Source: Lachnospiraceae bacterium (GTDB lineage: Bacteria; Bacillota_A; Clostridia; Lachnospirales; Lachnospiraceae). From it: a stretch of 6,014 bases of DNA. The stretch's first letter is position 1. Every line of letters starts with the position of its first letter. Both the position numbers and the translations under genes were made by a program. The notes under the pieces were generated by a model that ran no database searches, was not told where the DNA came from, and was given only the letters and a program-made list of their open reading frames with translations. Below are positions 1-5,619 of this stretch, piece after piece. The stretch spans positions 1 to 6,014 of the forward strand of contig VSOD01000263.1 of NCBI GenBank assembly GCA_009774655.1. Reading direction: 5' to 3'.

Positions 1-74
1 TTAAAAGCCCCTTTTCGTGGGGAGGGGGATTTTATGCCCTTTTGCACCCTGCAGGTTCTACAATGCTTTCATAC
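1..74. other. Foreign sequence at kinase breakpoint, possible element end
   Basis: Read on the minus strand, the sensor kinase stops resembling its family at about base 75. These bases add only a short unrelated tail (KYESIVEPAGCKRA) before a stop at 32-34. The stretch also holds a small G:C stem, CCCC at 8-11 pairing with GGGG at 19-22, which on the minus strand is followed by CTTTT and could act as a weak terminator. The simplest reading is the end of an inserted mobile element or a deletion junction. The rest of that element, if any, lies left of the window. No integrase site or terminal repeat can be confirmed from one end alone. Confidence 0.45.
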
Positions 75-811
75 TTACCGACAGCTTCAATAATCCAGTT
101 ACGGTCACATAAAAGTGTAATTTCCTCCTTGCCCGACAAACAGATTTCTTTTCCCTCCTGTCCGGCGCGGAACAGGAAATGTTTTTTTATGCCCTCCGCA
201 AGTTCGGACACATTTTCTAAAGTCTTTTCCAACAAAATCGTACCCGCATCCAGTTTCGTGATCTTCAAAAGGCTTTGTACCAGTGCTTCTATGCGGTCAA
301 GCTCCTGCTCGGACAGCAGACTGAATTCCTGTATTGTTGAAAGATCTTTTTCTTTTGCTTCGTCCTGTAGCAGCCCATTATAAATATTAAGGGCTGCAAG
401 AGGTGTTTTTAACTGGTGCGAAATATCGGATATCGTATCGCGCAAAAATTTCTTTGCGTTTTTTTCATTTTCCGCATGAGCGTTTAAGATTGCAACCAGA
501 GAATTCACTTCATGAAACAGCCTGTATAGTTCGCCCTCATCGTTGCATTCAATAGAAGCATTCCTGTTACCGGCTACATATTCTGTAATCTGCGATATGG
601 CATTTTCCATGATTTTATGCTGCTCCCTGAAATACCTGTAGCAAAGCAGCAATATGACAGCCCCCATACACACGCCGCTTACTATGATATAATCCGCCAC
701 GTTCTTAACATTGAGGCTCACTAATGCCACTGCAATCAGTACAAAACCCAGAACGCAGAATAAAATACCAACAAACAGAAATTGAATCTTTCGGTTCACA
801 AATATTTTCAT
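32..811 (-). pseudogene. Sensor histidine kinase, truncated before the ATP-binding domain
   Basis: This is the membrane sensor of a two-component system; an intact copy would autophosphorylate and pass phosphate to the regulator encoded just upstream. The start is the ATG at 809-811, which overlaps the regulator stop (ATGA) and has GGAG upstream; a longer reading from 838 is unlikely. In the 259 residues read, two membrane helices (about 11-33 and 41-61) enclose a very short outside loop. A HAMP-like linker follows, then a HisKA dimerisation domain with the H-box SHQLKTPLAAL and phospho-acceptor His132. The reading then reaches NWIIEAVG, the lead-in to the N box, and breaks: the Asn of the N box and the G1, F and G2 boxes are all absent. 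Full kinases of this kind have roughly 100 more residues. Without ATP binding the product cannot autophosphorylate. Kinases with such short loops often pair with ABC exporters in Firmicutes, but none is visible here. Confidence 0.88.
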
Positions 812-1506
812 TCTACACTCCAGTCTACCGTATTCCATTTGTAGCCCATGCCGCGAACGGTAATAATCCTTTTTGGCTCTCCCGGATTGTCCTCGATTTT
901 TGTGCGAAGTCTGCGGATATAAACGGTAAGAGAACTATTATCTATATAATTCTCGCTGCAATCCCATAGCTTTCCTAAAATCTGATCCGTGGAAAGGATC
1001 CGGTCAGGGTTTTCCATGAACAGACATAACAATTTATATTCACCCGCAGTCAGGTCAAGCAGTTTCCCTCGTTTATAAACCTCGCCCTTTAGAAGTCTTA
1101 CGCTTATACCACCTGAGTTCAACTCTGTAGCAGCGGTATTGAAATTTTCACTCCTGCGGAGTAATGCGTTAATCCTTGACATAAATACTGCCAGTTTGAA
1201 CGGCTTTGTTATATAATCGTCGCCCCCAATATCAAGCCCCATAATAATATCTGTTTCTTCATCGGCAGCAGTCAGAAATATGACAGGCACTTTTGAAGTA
1301 AGACGTATCTTTCTGCAGAAATCAAAGCCGGAACCATCGGGAAGCGATACATCCAGAATGAGTAAATCATATTTATCATTTACCCATAAGGTATCAGCTT
1401 CCAGTGTAGTACGGGCAACATCTATTTCATATCCCTCTTTTTTTAAGGCAAAGGACAACCCGTTGATCAAACTTAAATCATCTTCCAGTAAAAACAATCG
1501 CTTCAT
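808..1506 (-). CDS. OmpR-family response regulator
   Basis: A 232-residue cytoplasmic DNA-binding regulator with the usual length and order for the OmpR/PhoB family. The receiver domain (about 1-115) has the acidic pair Glu8-Asp9-Asp10, phospho-acceptor Asp52 in LLILDVSLPDGSG, Thr79 and the conserved Lys101 in YITKPF. The winged-helix DNA-binding domain (about 135-228) ends with the typical TVYIRRLRTKIEDNPGEP and ITVRGMGYKW signatures. The ATG at 1504-1506 has AAGGGA a few bases upstream. It is the first gene of a two-gene operon and overlaps the kinase by 4 bases. All key residues are present, so the protein is probably functional, but its cognate kinase is truncated. It would depend on another phosphodonor or act unphosphorylated. 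Its target genes are not in view. Confidence 0.93.
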   Translation of the reverse strand: MKRLFLLEDDLSLINGLSFALKKEGYEIDVARTTLEADTLWVNDKYDLLILDVSLPDGSGFDFCRKIRLTSKVPVIFLTAADEETDIIMGLDIGGDDYITKPFKLAVFMSRINALLRRSENFNTAATELNSGGISVRLLKGEVYKRGKLLDLTAGEYKLLCLFMENPDRILSTDQILGKLWDCSENYIDNSSLTVYIRRLRTKIEDNPGEPKRIITVRGMGYKWNTVDWSVE

Positions 1507-1594
1507 CTGCCATCCCTTTCTCCCTTCCTTTTATTCTCCCAATGCTCCTTTTTTACATTCCGACCCGCTCCTTCTCTAATTTTTAACAGCTATA

Positions 1595-1623
1595 ATTATA
1601 TGCGTCCATCTGCATCATTTCAA
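1595..1623 (-). promoter_or_regulatory. Promoter of the two-component operon
   Basis: On the minus strand there is TTGAAA (1618-1623), a 17-base spacer and a perfect TATAAT (1595-1600). This leaves a purine-rich leader of about 80 bases before the regulator ATG at 1506. The match to a housekeeping sigma-A promoter is strong. TATAAT also occurs on the plus strand at 1591-1596 but without a good -35. Confidence 0.75.
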
Positions 1624-1667
1624 GTATTCGATTACCGTTTTCCCGCCAGTGGAAATTGCATGGATTT

Positions 1668-1907
1668 ATGGATAGGATAAGCCTGCCTTCTCATACAATA
1701 AATATGAAGCAGGAATTTGAGGTGATTGTCATAGGAAGGCAAAAGGAGGTTTGCTACTTACTTCAAAAAAAGGATTCCGATCTTTCTGAAATCGCTGGGA
1801 AAAAGGAAGCTCTCAGCAGACAGGGTTATCTTGTCGTTACCATAATAGAGGGCGACCAGACAATGGAACAGGGACTGCAGGATGTAGTCCGCAATCATTT
1901 TCATTAA
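1668..1907 (+). CDS. Small protein of unknown function upstream of recombinase
   Basis: I do not recognise the family. The reading frame is open to the TAA at 1905-1907 and gives 79 residues from ATG 1668, or 67 from ATG 1704 (MKQEFEVIV...). A TTG at 1656 is also possible; none of the three has a convincing SD, so the start is uncertain. The protein is soluble and charged, with a beta-like start (FEVIVIG), a polar helix (KKDSDLSEIAGKKEAL), a second beta-like stretch (GYLVVTIIEG) and a C-terminal helix ending in NHFH. It has the composition of a real small alpha/beta protein and lies 73 bases before the recombinase in the same direction, so co-transcription is likely. It may be an accessory protein of the recombinase module. 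It could also be the 3' part of a longer gene cut at the module boundary. Confidence 0.55.
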   Translation: MDRISLPSHTINMKQEFEVIVIGRQKEVCYLLQKKDSDLSEIAGKKEALSRQGYLVVTIIEGDQTMEQGLQDVVRNHFH

Positions 1908-1930
1908 CAGCCAACAACACAATTACCCAG

Positions 1931-1949
1931 CCTGCATTAAAAATGCAGG
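1931..1949 (+). promoter_or_regulatory. Hairpin in recombinase leader
   Basis: CCTGCAT (1931-1937) pairs perfectly with ATGCAGG (1943-1949) around a five-base loop, TAAAA. It ends 31 bases before the recombinase ATG and is followed by TATAGT (1950-1955), a possible but poorly supported -10. It could be a dyad operator bound by a repressor or by the recombinase, or an RNA hairpin in the leader. It is not followed by a T run, so it is not a standard terminator. Confidence 0.45.
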
Positions 1950-1980
1950 TATAGTAAACAAAATCAAAAGGACGATTTTT

Positions 1981-3996
1981 ATGATGACAGCAATTCATAC
2001 TCCCACAATGATAGACGGTTATGTCCGCCTCTCCAGAGACGATAACAAGAGAAATTATTCCTCTATCGAAAACCAGAAACTGATTATCCGGAAATACGCA
2101 GAAGAAAACAACATGATCGTGCGCCATATCTATGAGGACGACGGCATTTCCGGTTATTCCTTCAACCGTCCCCAGTTTCAGAACATGATGGCGAATCTCG
2201 GCTCCATAGATGTAATCGTGGCGAAAGACCTTTCACGAATCGGACGGCACAATGCGAAGGTACTGCTTTTTCTCGAAGAAATGGAAGAACAGGGAAAGCG
2301 TGTCATCCTGATTGATGACAATTATGATTCCCTCTACTCTGATGATGATATTATCGGAATCAAAACATGGGATAATGAGCGCCATGTGAAGAACACAAGC
2401 CGGAAGGTAAAACGAATCAAGAAAATGGAGCAGGAAAACGGCACTTTAAAATGTGCTCCCCCATTCGGTTACACAAGACACCCGCTGAATAAGCAGATGG
2501 TTTTAATTGATGAAGAAGCCGCCGCTATCCTGAACCTTGAAAAAGACCTCTATCTGGAAGGAAACGGCATACGAAAAATTGCGGAAATACTTTCAGACCG
2601 GGGCGTCCCCACGCCTACCATGCTGCAAAAGGAACGCTACGAGGCCCTGGGCCTGCCCTATCACCGGAAAGTCACCCATATGTGGAGCTACGGCATGGTA
2701 AAAGATACGCTCTTTAACGATTATCATAACGGGGTACTGCGAACCCACAAAAGAGAAAGAATGACCATCAACGGCAAAGATAAAAAGATTTCCAGAGACC
2801 GGCAATATGTTTTCCCCAACCACCACCCGAAAATATTTGATGACGATACCATGAAACTTCTCTATGAGGTGAAAGACAGCCGCCATCACAGCCAGTACCG
2901 GGGCCAGAGAAAACATGTCAATCTTTTTTCCGGGTGTCTGTACTGTAAAGACTGCGGCATGAAGCTGACCGCAATCAACCGCCCGAACCGTGGGAAATAT
3001 TATGTGTGCGGCACCTACAACAAAAAGGGGAAGCAGTTTTGTGAACATGCCCATCTGGTGACAGAAGAAACCCTGACGGACACTTTGGTTAAATATCTCA
3101 CCCTTTGCCGTGACTCTCTGGCAGACATCATACAGAATTTCGACCTGTCAAACTTAAAGACTCCCACTTACTCCGCAGACGACGGCCGGCAGAGACTGGT
3201 AAACGAGCTGGAAAGAATCAAGAAAGAGCTGAAAACACTGATTACCCAAAAGGTACAGGAACTCACGGCAAATCCGGGAATGTCTGAAATTATCAATGAA
3301 ACATACGCCTCTCTACAGACAGAAAAGATGGAGCGTATCTCTGCCATTGAAAAAACACTGCAAGATTTGACGAAGGAGCCTCATATCCCCGCTGTGGCAA
3401 CCAAACCGGGCCTTCAAACCGCACTGGATATTCTGGATGAAGTGCTGGAGCAAAAAAATCTGACCCGGACGGACATCGAGGTACTCGTAGAAAAAGTCAT
3501 TGTAGACAAAGACGGAAATGTTGACATCTATTTGAAACACGGTCTCGGCAATCTGGCGGCCTGCGATTTCAAAGCCGATAAGGAAAATCCGAAGCTCACC
3601 ATGATGATAGAGACGATCCGGCTTCTTAAGAAGGACGAGACAGGTTTTACCTCTGTAAAATTCCTGGCGGAGAGCCTGAAAGCTATGGGGTATCCCATGC
3701 ACAGGAAGAAGTTCGCTGCCTACATGGAGCATCTGCTTGACCTGGGGCTGGTGGAAAAGACGGAAATCTACCATGCTCCATACAGAATCGTGGCTTCCAG
3801 GGAGAAATTGCACGATGTGGAAAACAGGTTCCTCATGCTGGGGCAGACTGGCGGTATGCCGGAAATGGTATTCGAATACATCTTAAAGAAAAACGGCATC
3901 GACCCGGCGGCAGATCTGGCCATCGACCAGAGCATCGACTTCGGTTCCACCGCAGCAGCCTTTTCCGGCGGCCAGGCTGATTTTACAGTAGTATAA
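1981..3996 (+). CDS. Large serine recombinase (TndX/TnpX-like site-specific recombinase)
   Basis: A 671-residue enzyme that would cut and rejoin DNA at attachment sites through a phosphoserine link, inserting or excising a mobile element. The catalytic resolvase domain (about 10-150) contains YVRLSRDD with nucleophile Ser18 and nearby Arg16, then DDGISGYSFNRPQF and AKDLSRIGR with the conserved arginines (Arg86, Arg89). The Recombinase domain (about 155-300) includes PPFGYTRHP and the DRGVPTPT hinge. A zinc ribbon follows, with Cys322, Cys325, Cys343 and Cys354 the likely ligands, then a coiled coil at about 400-465 (RQRLVNELERIKKELK). A further C-terminal part of about 130 residues may form an extra winged-helix-like domain, which is my inference. 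The SD AAAAGGA sits 8 bases before the ATG; the second Met is a possible alternative start. Length and motifs are intact, so it is probably active. No transfer or resistance genes lie beside it. Confidence 0.93.
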   Translation: MMTAIHTPTMIDGYVRLSRDDNKRNYSSIENQKLIIRKYAEENNMIVRHIYEDDGISGYSFNRPQFQNMMANLGSIDVIVAKDLSRIGRHNAKVLLFLEEMEEQGKRVILIDDNYDSLYSDDDIIGIKTWDNERHVKNTSRKVKRIKKMEQENGTLKCAPPFGYTRHPLNKQMVLIDEEAAAILNLEKDLYLEGNGIRKIAEILSDRGVPTPTMLQKERYEALGLPYHRKVTHMWSYGMVKDTLFNDYHNGVLRTHKRERMTINGKDKKISRDRQYVFPNHHPKIFDDDTMKLLYEVKDSRHHSQYRGQRKHVNLFSGCLYCKDCGMKLTAINRPNRGKYYVCGTYNKKGKQFCEHAHLVTEETLTDTLVKYLTLCRDSLADIIQNFDLSNLKTPTYSADDGRQRLVNELERIKKELKTLITQKVQELTANPGMSEIINETYASLQTEKMERISAIEKTLQDLTKEPHIPAVATKPGLQTALDILDEVLEQKNLTRTDIEVLVEKVIVDKDGNVDIYLKHGLGNLAACDFKADKENPKLTMMIETIRLLKKDETGFTSVKFLAESLKAMGYPMHRKKFAAYMEHLLDLGLVEKTEIYHAPYRIVASREKLHDVENRFLMLGQTGGMPEMVFEYILKKNGIDPAADLAIDQSIDFGSTAAAFSGGQADFTVV

Positions 3997-4009
3997 ACTT
4001 TTTACTACT
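3987..4009. repeat. Inverted repeat across recombinase stop codon
   Basis: AGTAGTA (3987-3993) and TACTACT (4003-4009) are perfect 7-base inverted copies with nine bases between them, which include the recombinase TAA (3994-3996). No T run follows, so a standard terminator is unlikely. A recombinase site at the end of the module, or a shared end of two convergent frames, are alternatives. It is AT-rich, so chance is possible. Confidence 0.35.
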
Positions 4010-4166
4010 CCAAATATTCTAAATTACCCATTTCCTTAGCATCATGCCAGATCTGTCTTATCCCATCTTCACCCAGTGTTACCAGGTCATCCGGGAATGG
4101 CGCCTGTTTCAGCAGTTCCAGGCTGAATGCACCGTCGACTTTACCCAACGCATCCTTATACTCGGC
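4005..4166 (-). pseudogene. IS110-like transposase remnant
   Basis: Read on the minus strand, this frame gives AEYKDALGKVDG, then FSLELLKQAPFPDDLVTLG and EDGIRQIWHDAKEMG before a TAG at 4005-4007. The pattern of a small hydrophobic SLELLK-APFP-DLV stretch followed by DGIRQIWHDAK resembles the middle of IS110-family transposases, where it comes before the helix-hairpin-helix Transposase_20 domain. There is no start codon, no catalytic DEDD domain upstream and nothing of the family downstream, so this is an internal fragment of about 50 codons cut at both ends. It abuts the stop of the small gene at 4167 and ends within the inverted repeat after the recombinase. The family call is from memory of the motif only. 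Confidence 0.5.
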
Positions 4167-4304
4167 TTACGCCGGCTCTTTATCTGCTGGTTTTACGCTG
4201 ATACTCTTGACATCCATTCCGATCTGGTCTGCATACAGCATGACCAGCAGATTCTTCATGTAATTAAAGCGTTCATCTGTTACTTCCATATCAAATTCCT
4301 GCAC
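4167..4304 (-). CDS. Small acidic protein of unknown function, 45 codons
   Basis: I do not recognise it. From a GTG at 4302-4304 the frame reads MQEFDMEVTDERFNYMKNLL, continues VMLYADQIGMDVKSISVKPA and ends DKEPA. An AAAGGTGG lies 7 bases before the GTG, a plausible ribosome binding site, and a TGA closes the frame just upstream. The sequence has a beta-like start, an amphipathic helix at about 10-25 and a polar tail, and reads like a genuine soluble protein rather than a shadow frame. The stop is directly adjoined by the transposase fragment, which may mean the natural end was altered. It was found by translating the gap on both strands. Confidence 0.45.
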   Translation of the reverse strand: MQEFDMEVTDERFNYMKNLLVMLYADQIGMDVKSISVKPADKEPA

Positions 4305-4375
4305 CAGACCACCACCTTTCTGTCAAATACTATGCCTTACTGGTTGTACTTGTTTCCTCATTCCTTGATACTTCC

Positions 4376-4404
4376 TTGCATCTCCACCCTTCCTCTTTTA
4401 TAAT
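4376..4404 (+). promoter_or_regulatory. Promoter of KTSC-domain gene
   Basis: TTGCAT (4376-4381), exactly 17 bases, then a perfect TATAAT (4399-4404). Transcription would start near 4411, giving a leader of about 45 bases before the ATG at 4457. This is one of the two best sigma-A-type matches in the window. Confidence 0.75.
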
Positions 4405-4456
4405 CAAACTACAGGGTACTGGCATACCCGAGTACAGAAGAAAGGAGAAAATCCCC

Positions 4457-4657
4457 ATGCAAAGACACTCAGTAAGTTCAAGCAGGATTGCAAACATAGG
4501 ATGGGAAAATAATACGATGGAAGTACAATTCCATAATGGTGCTATGTATCAATATCATGGTGTTTCCCAGTCTGAATATCAGAATTTTTTAAAAGAACCG
4601 TCTCTTGGTTCTGCGTTATCAAGACTCGATAAGATTCACCCTTACAATCCTGTTTAG
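4457..4657 (+). CDS. KTSC-domain protein
   Basis: A 66-residue protein that is essentially one KTSC domain (named for its occurrence at the C-terminus of some lysyl-tRNA synthetases and also found alone in many bacteria). Visible hallmarks are the SSSRIANIGWE start, a strand of the form MEVQFHNGAMYQYHGV and the following helix with SEYQNFLKEPSLGSAL. The function of stand-alone copies is not known; they are frequent in prophages and accessory regions. The ATG at 4457 is chosen because AAAGGAG lies 9 bases upstream and the domain begins right after it; a longer frame from a TTG at 4376 would run through the promoter. It has its own promoter and terminator, so it is a single-gene transcription unit. 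Confidence 0.85.
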   Translation: MQRHSVSSSRIANIGWENNTMEVQFHNGAMYQYHGVSQSEYQNFLKEPSLGSALSRLDKIHPYNPV

Positions 4658-4664
4658 AAACTCT

Positions 4665-4702
4665 GGCGGCTAATCATTTATAGTTAGCCGTCTTTTGCTT
4701 TT
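4665..4702 (+). terminator. Intrinsic terminator after KTSC gene
   Basis: CGGCTAA (4667-4673) pairs perfectly with TTAGCCG (4684-4690) around a ten-base loop. The stem can be extended by one or two pairs and is followed by TCTTTTGCTTTT. It begins 8 bases after the KTSC stop. The TAA that would end the convergent minus-strand reading frame (4684-4686) lies inside the right arm. Confidence 0.75.
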
Positions 4703-5082
4703 ACTGGTATCCCACACTCAATCGAGGTGACTTTTATTTCATCCATTGAAATATGTACTTCCGTGTATGGATCGCAATACTTTTCCAAGTAAACTTACAT
4801 CATGCTCAGCCTGCCGTCGGGCGGGCCGCATGGCCATCCATGCTGTGAAAGTCGAAGACTTTCATAGTAAGAAATAATCGGCCGGCACATCGATCTGAAT
4901 TCATCTGCTTCCCGCAGGGCTGCAGCATTGATCCGCTGCAGTTCCTCTTTAGTTATCTCTGTCTGTAGGGCTGCCTTAAGTCCTTCCTGCGTGCCGATAT
5001 CATTCACAGCCCCAAATATCAGATCGCAAAAGTTATCTAATTCCAGATGCTTTACTAAATCAAATACCGTTATCTCTCTCAC
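4684..5082 (-). pseudogene. Interrupted gene of unknown function
   Basis: The frame runs from a GTG at 5080-5082 to a TAA at 4795-4797 (95 codons). In the same frame it continues as VYLEKYCDPYTEVHISMDEI and KVTSIECGIPVKAKDG to a second TAA at 4684-4686, so one in-frame stop divides about 130 codons. The first part (MREITVFDLVKHLELDNFCD, later EELQRINAAALREADEF) looks like a helical soluble protein. The codons just before the internal stop (SQHGWPCGPPDGRLSMM) are of different character and coincide with a cluster of hairpins, which fits an inserted palindromic sequence. The start is also odd. The best SD, AGGGGGTGA (5079-5087), overlaps the GTG and is placed for a start at ATA 5071-5073, where ATG would be expected. 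I do not recognise the family. Two defects suggest a dead gene, though a shortened product is possible. Confidence 0.6.
4809..4864. repeat. Three tandem hairpins, REP-like palindromic cluster
   Basis: Three back-to-back stems occupy 56 bases. The first is GCCTGCC (4809-4815) with GGCGGGC (4820-4826), one G.T pair and a four-base loop. The second is GCATGG (4828-4833) with CCATGC (4838-4843) and loop CCAT. The third is TGAAAGTC (4846-4853) with GACTTTCA (4857-4864) and loop GAA. The first is strikingly GC-rich against an AT-rich surrounding. Dense palindromes of this kind are typical of REP-like elements or ends of IS200/IS605-type elements. They lie inside a reading frame and next to its premature stop. 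Confidence 0.55.
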
Positions 5083-5102
5083 CCCCTCTCTGCCAACATA
5101 TG

Positions 5103-5143
5103 TTGCATTTTAGCCTCAGCCTTTGGTATAATTTCCTTATCAA
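5103..5143 (+). promoter_or_regulatory. Promoter with overlapping operator-like repeat, copy A
   Basis: TTGCAT (5103-5108), 18 bases, then TATAAT (5127-5132) preceded by TGG, an extended -10. Overlapping the -10 is the imperfect inverted repeat TTGGTA (5123-5128), nine bases, TATCAA (5138-5143). The sequence continues AGCACAAAGGAG into the ribosome binding site of the gene at 5161. The same arrangement occurs at 5591-5631. Confidence 0.65.
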
Positions 5144-5160
5144 GCACAAAGGAGAATCCT

Positions 5161-5619
5161 ATGTTACAAAAAATAGAAAGATTCGTTTTAAAGAAACTAT
5201 CTAAACTACCTAAAAAAGCAAACTATGAGGCCAAAGATTTCTATCCCTATTCAGGTGACGAAATATTATGTGCTATGGAATCTCTTGAAAGTAAAGGTTA
5301 TTTAAAAACAGTTACTGCAAATTTAGATTTTTCATCTTTACATTGTGAAATTACAACGCAAGGCCGATTCTACAGAGAATACAGGATTCAATGCTTTATT
5401 AGCGATATTTTTGTTCCAGCGATAGTTGCTGTTATCACGTCATTAATTACATATTTTTTGTGTGGCTATCCAATAAAGTGTTTACACAAAAGCACGGTAA
5501 TCACAGATGCAATAATGCTCATTATGACAGATGTTGGCTTTAATTCTTTCACTCTCTCACCTCCCTCTACTCCAAAAATATTCAATCGACTTGTATCCTG
5601 TCTCTCTCTTCTGATATAA
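5161..5619 (+). CDS. Winged-helix-like protein with one membrane segment, unknown function
   Basis: A frame of 152 residues with a strong start: AAAGGAG 6 bases before ATG and an extended -10 promoter about 30 bases upstream. Residues about 25-75 (SGDEILCAMESLESKGYLKT, then ITTQGRFYREY) look like a small winged helix: a recognition-type helix, a beta wing and the TxxGRxY end seen in many short Firmicutes proteins. Residues about 80-101 (FISDIFVPAIVAVITSLITY) form one hydrophobic membrane segment. Small wHTH-plus-anchor proteins are common near mobile elements, with unknown roles. After residue 101 the sequence loses this character and runs antisense to a separate small gene. A one-base deletion in the T run at 5454-5459 would give a stop at 5474-5476 just after the membrane helix. 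The last 50 residues may therefore be a frameshift artefact or decay. Confidence 0.6.
   Translation: MLQKIERFVLKKLSKLPKKANYEAKDFYPYSGDEILCAMESLESKGYLKTVTANLDFSSLHCEITTQGRFYREYRIQCFISDIFVPAIVAVITSLITYFLCGYPIKCLHKSTVITDAIMLIMTDVGFNSFTLSPPSTPKIFNRLVSCLSLLI
5466..5552 (-). CDS. Short hydrophobic peptide, type I toxin-like
   Basis: A 28-residue reading frame from GTG 5550-5552 to TAG 5466-5468. It begins MKELKPTSVI, is followed by a hydrophobic stretch of about 15 residues (MSIIASVITVLLC) and ends KHFIG. GGGAGGTGA (5557-5565) is a nearly perfect SD with 7 bases between GGAGG and the GTG, far better than chance would require. Size, single membrane helix, charged N-terminus and a cationic tail fit the broad class of small membrane peptides that includes type I toxins in Firmicutes, but there is no motif that proves a toxin. 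It lies antisense to the C-terminal part of the gene at 5161. I see no clear promoter on this strand and did not identify an antitoxin RNA. Confidence 0.5.
   Translation of the reverse strand: MKELKPTSVIMSIIASVITVLLCKHFIG

Noticed and set aside
42..383. 113-residue plus-strand frame opposite the kinase
   Set aside because: It is the antisense shadow of the kinase; serine/cysteine-rich composition, no ribosome binding site and no family resemblance.
1280..1579. 99-residue plus-strand frame
   Set aside because: Mostly antisense to the response regulator; low-complexity composition and no SD.
1837..2127. 96-residue minus-strand frame
   Set aside because: It overlaps the small gene and the catalytic part of the recombinase, both much better supported.
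2593..3054. 153-residue minus-strand frame inside the recombinase
   Set aside because: Antisense shadow of the Recombinase and zinc-ribbon domains.
3313..3813. 166-residue minus-strand frame inside the recombinase
   Set aside because: Antisense to the coiled coil and C-terminal domain; no own start signal or recognisable domain.
1921..4030. Direct repeat AATTACCCA at 1921-1929 and 4022-4030 flanking the recombinase, possible att core
   Set aside because: Nine bases repeat many times by chance in 6 kb, and the first copy lies inside the module between the small gene and the recombinase.
4044..4403. 119-residue plus-strand frame
   Set aside because: It covers the IS110-like remnant, the 45-codon gene and the KTSC promoter on the wrong strand; the minus-strand translation is far more protein-like.
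4729..4753. GAGGTGA on the plus strand and a nearby ATTTCA/TGAAAT hairpin
   Set aside because: No start codon at a usable distance opens a frame, and the minus-strand reading here is coding (EVHISMDEIKV).
4928..5113. 61-residue plus-strand frame
   Set aside because: Shadow of the interrupted minus-strand gene and of the promoter region before 5161.
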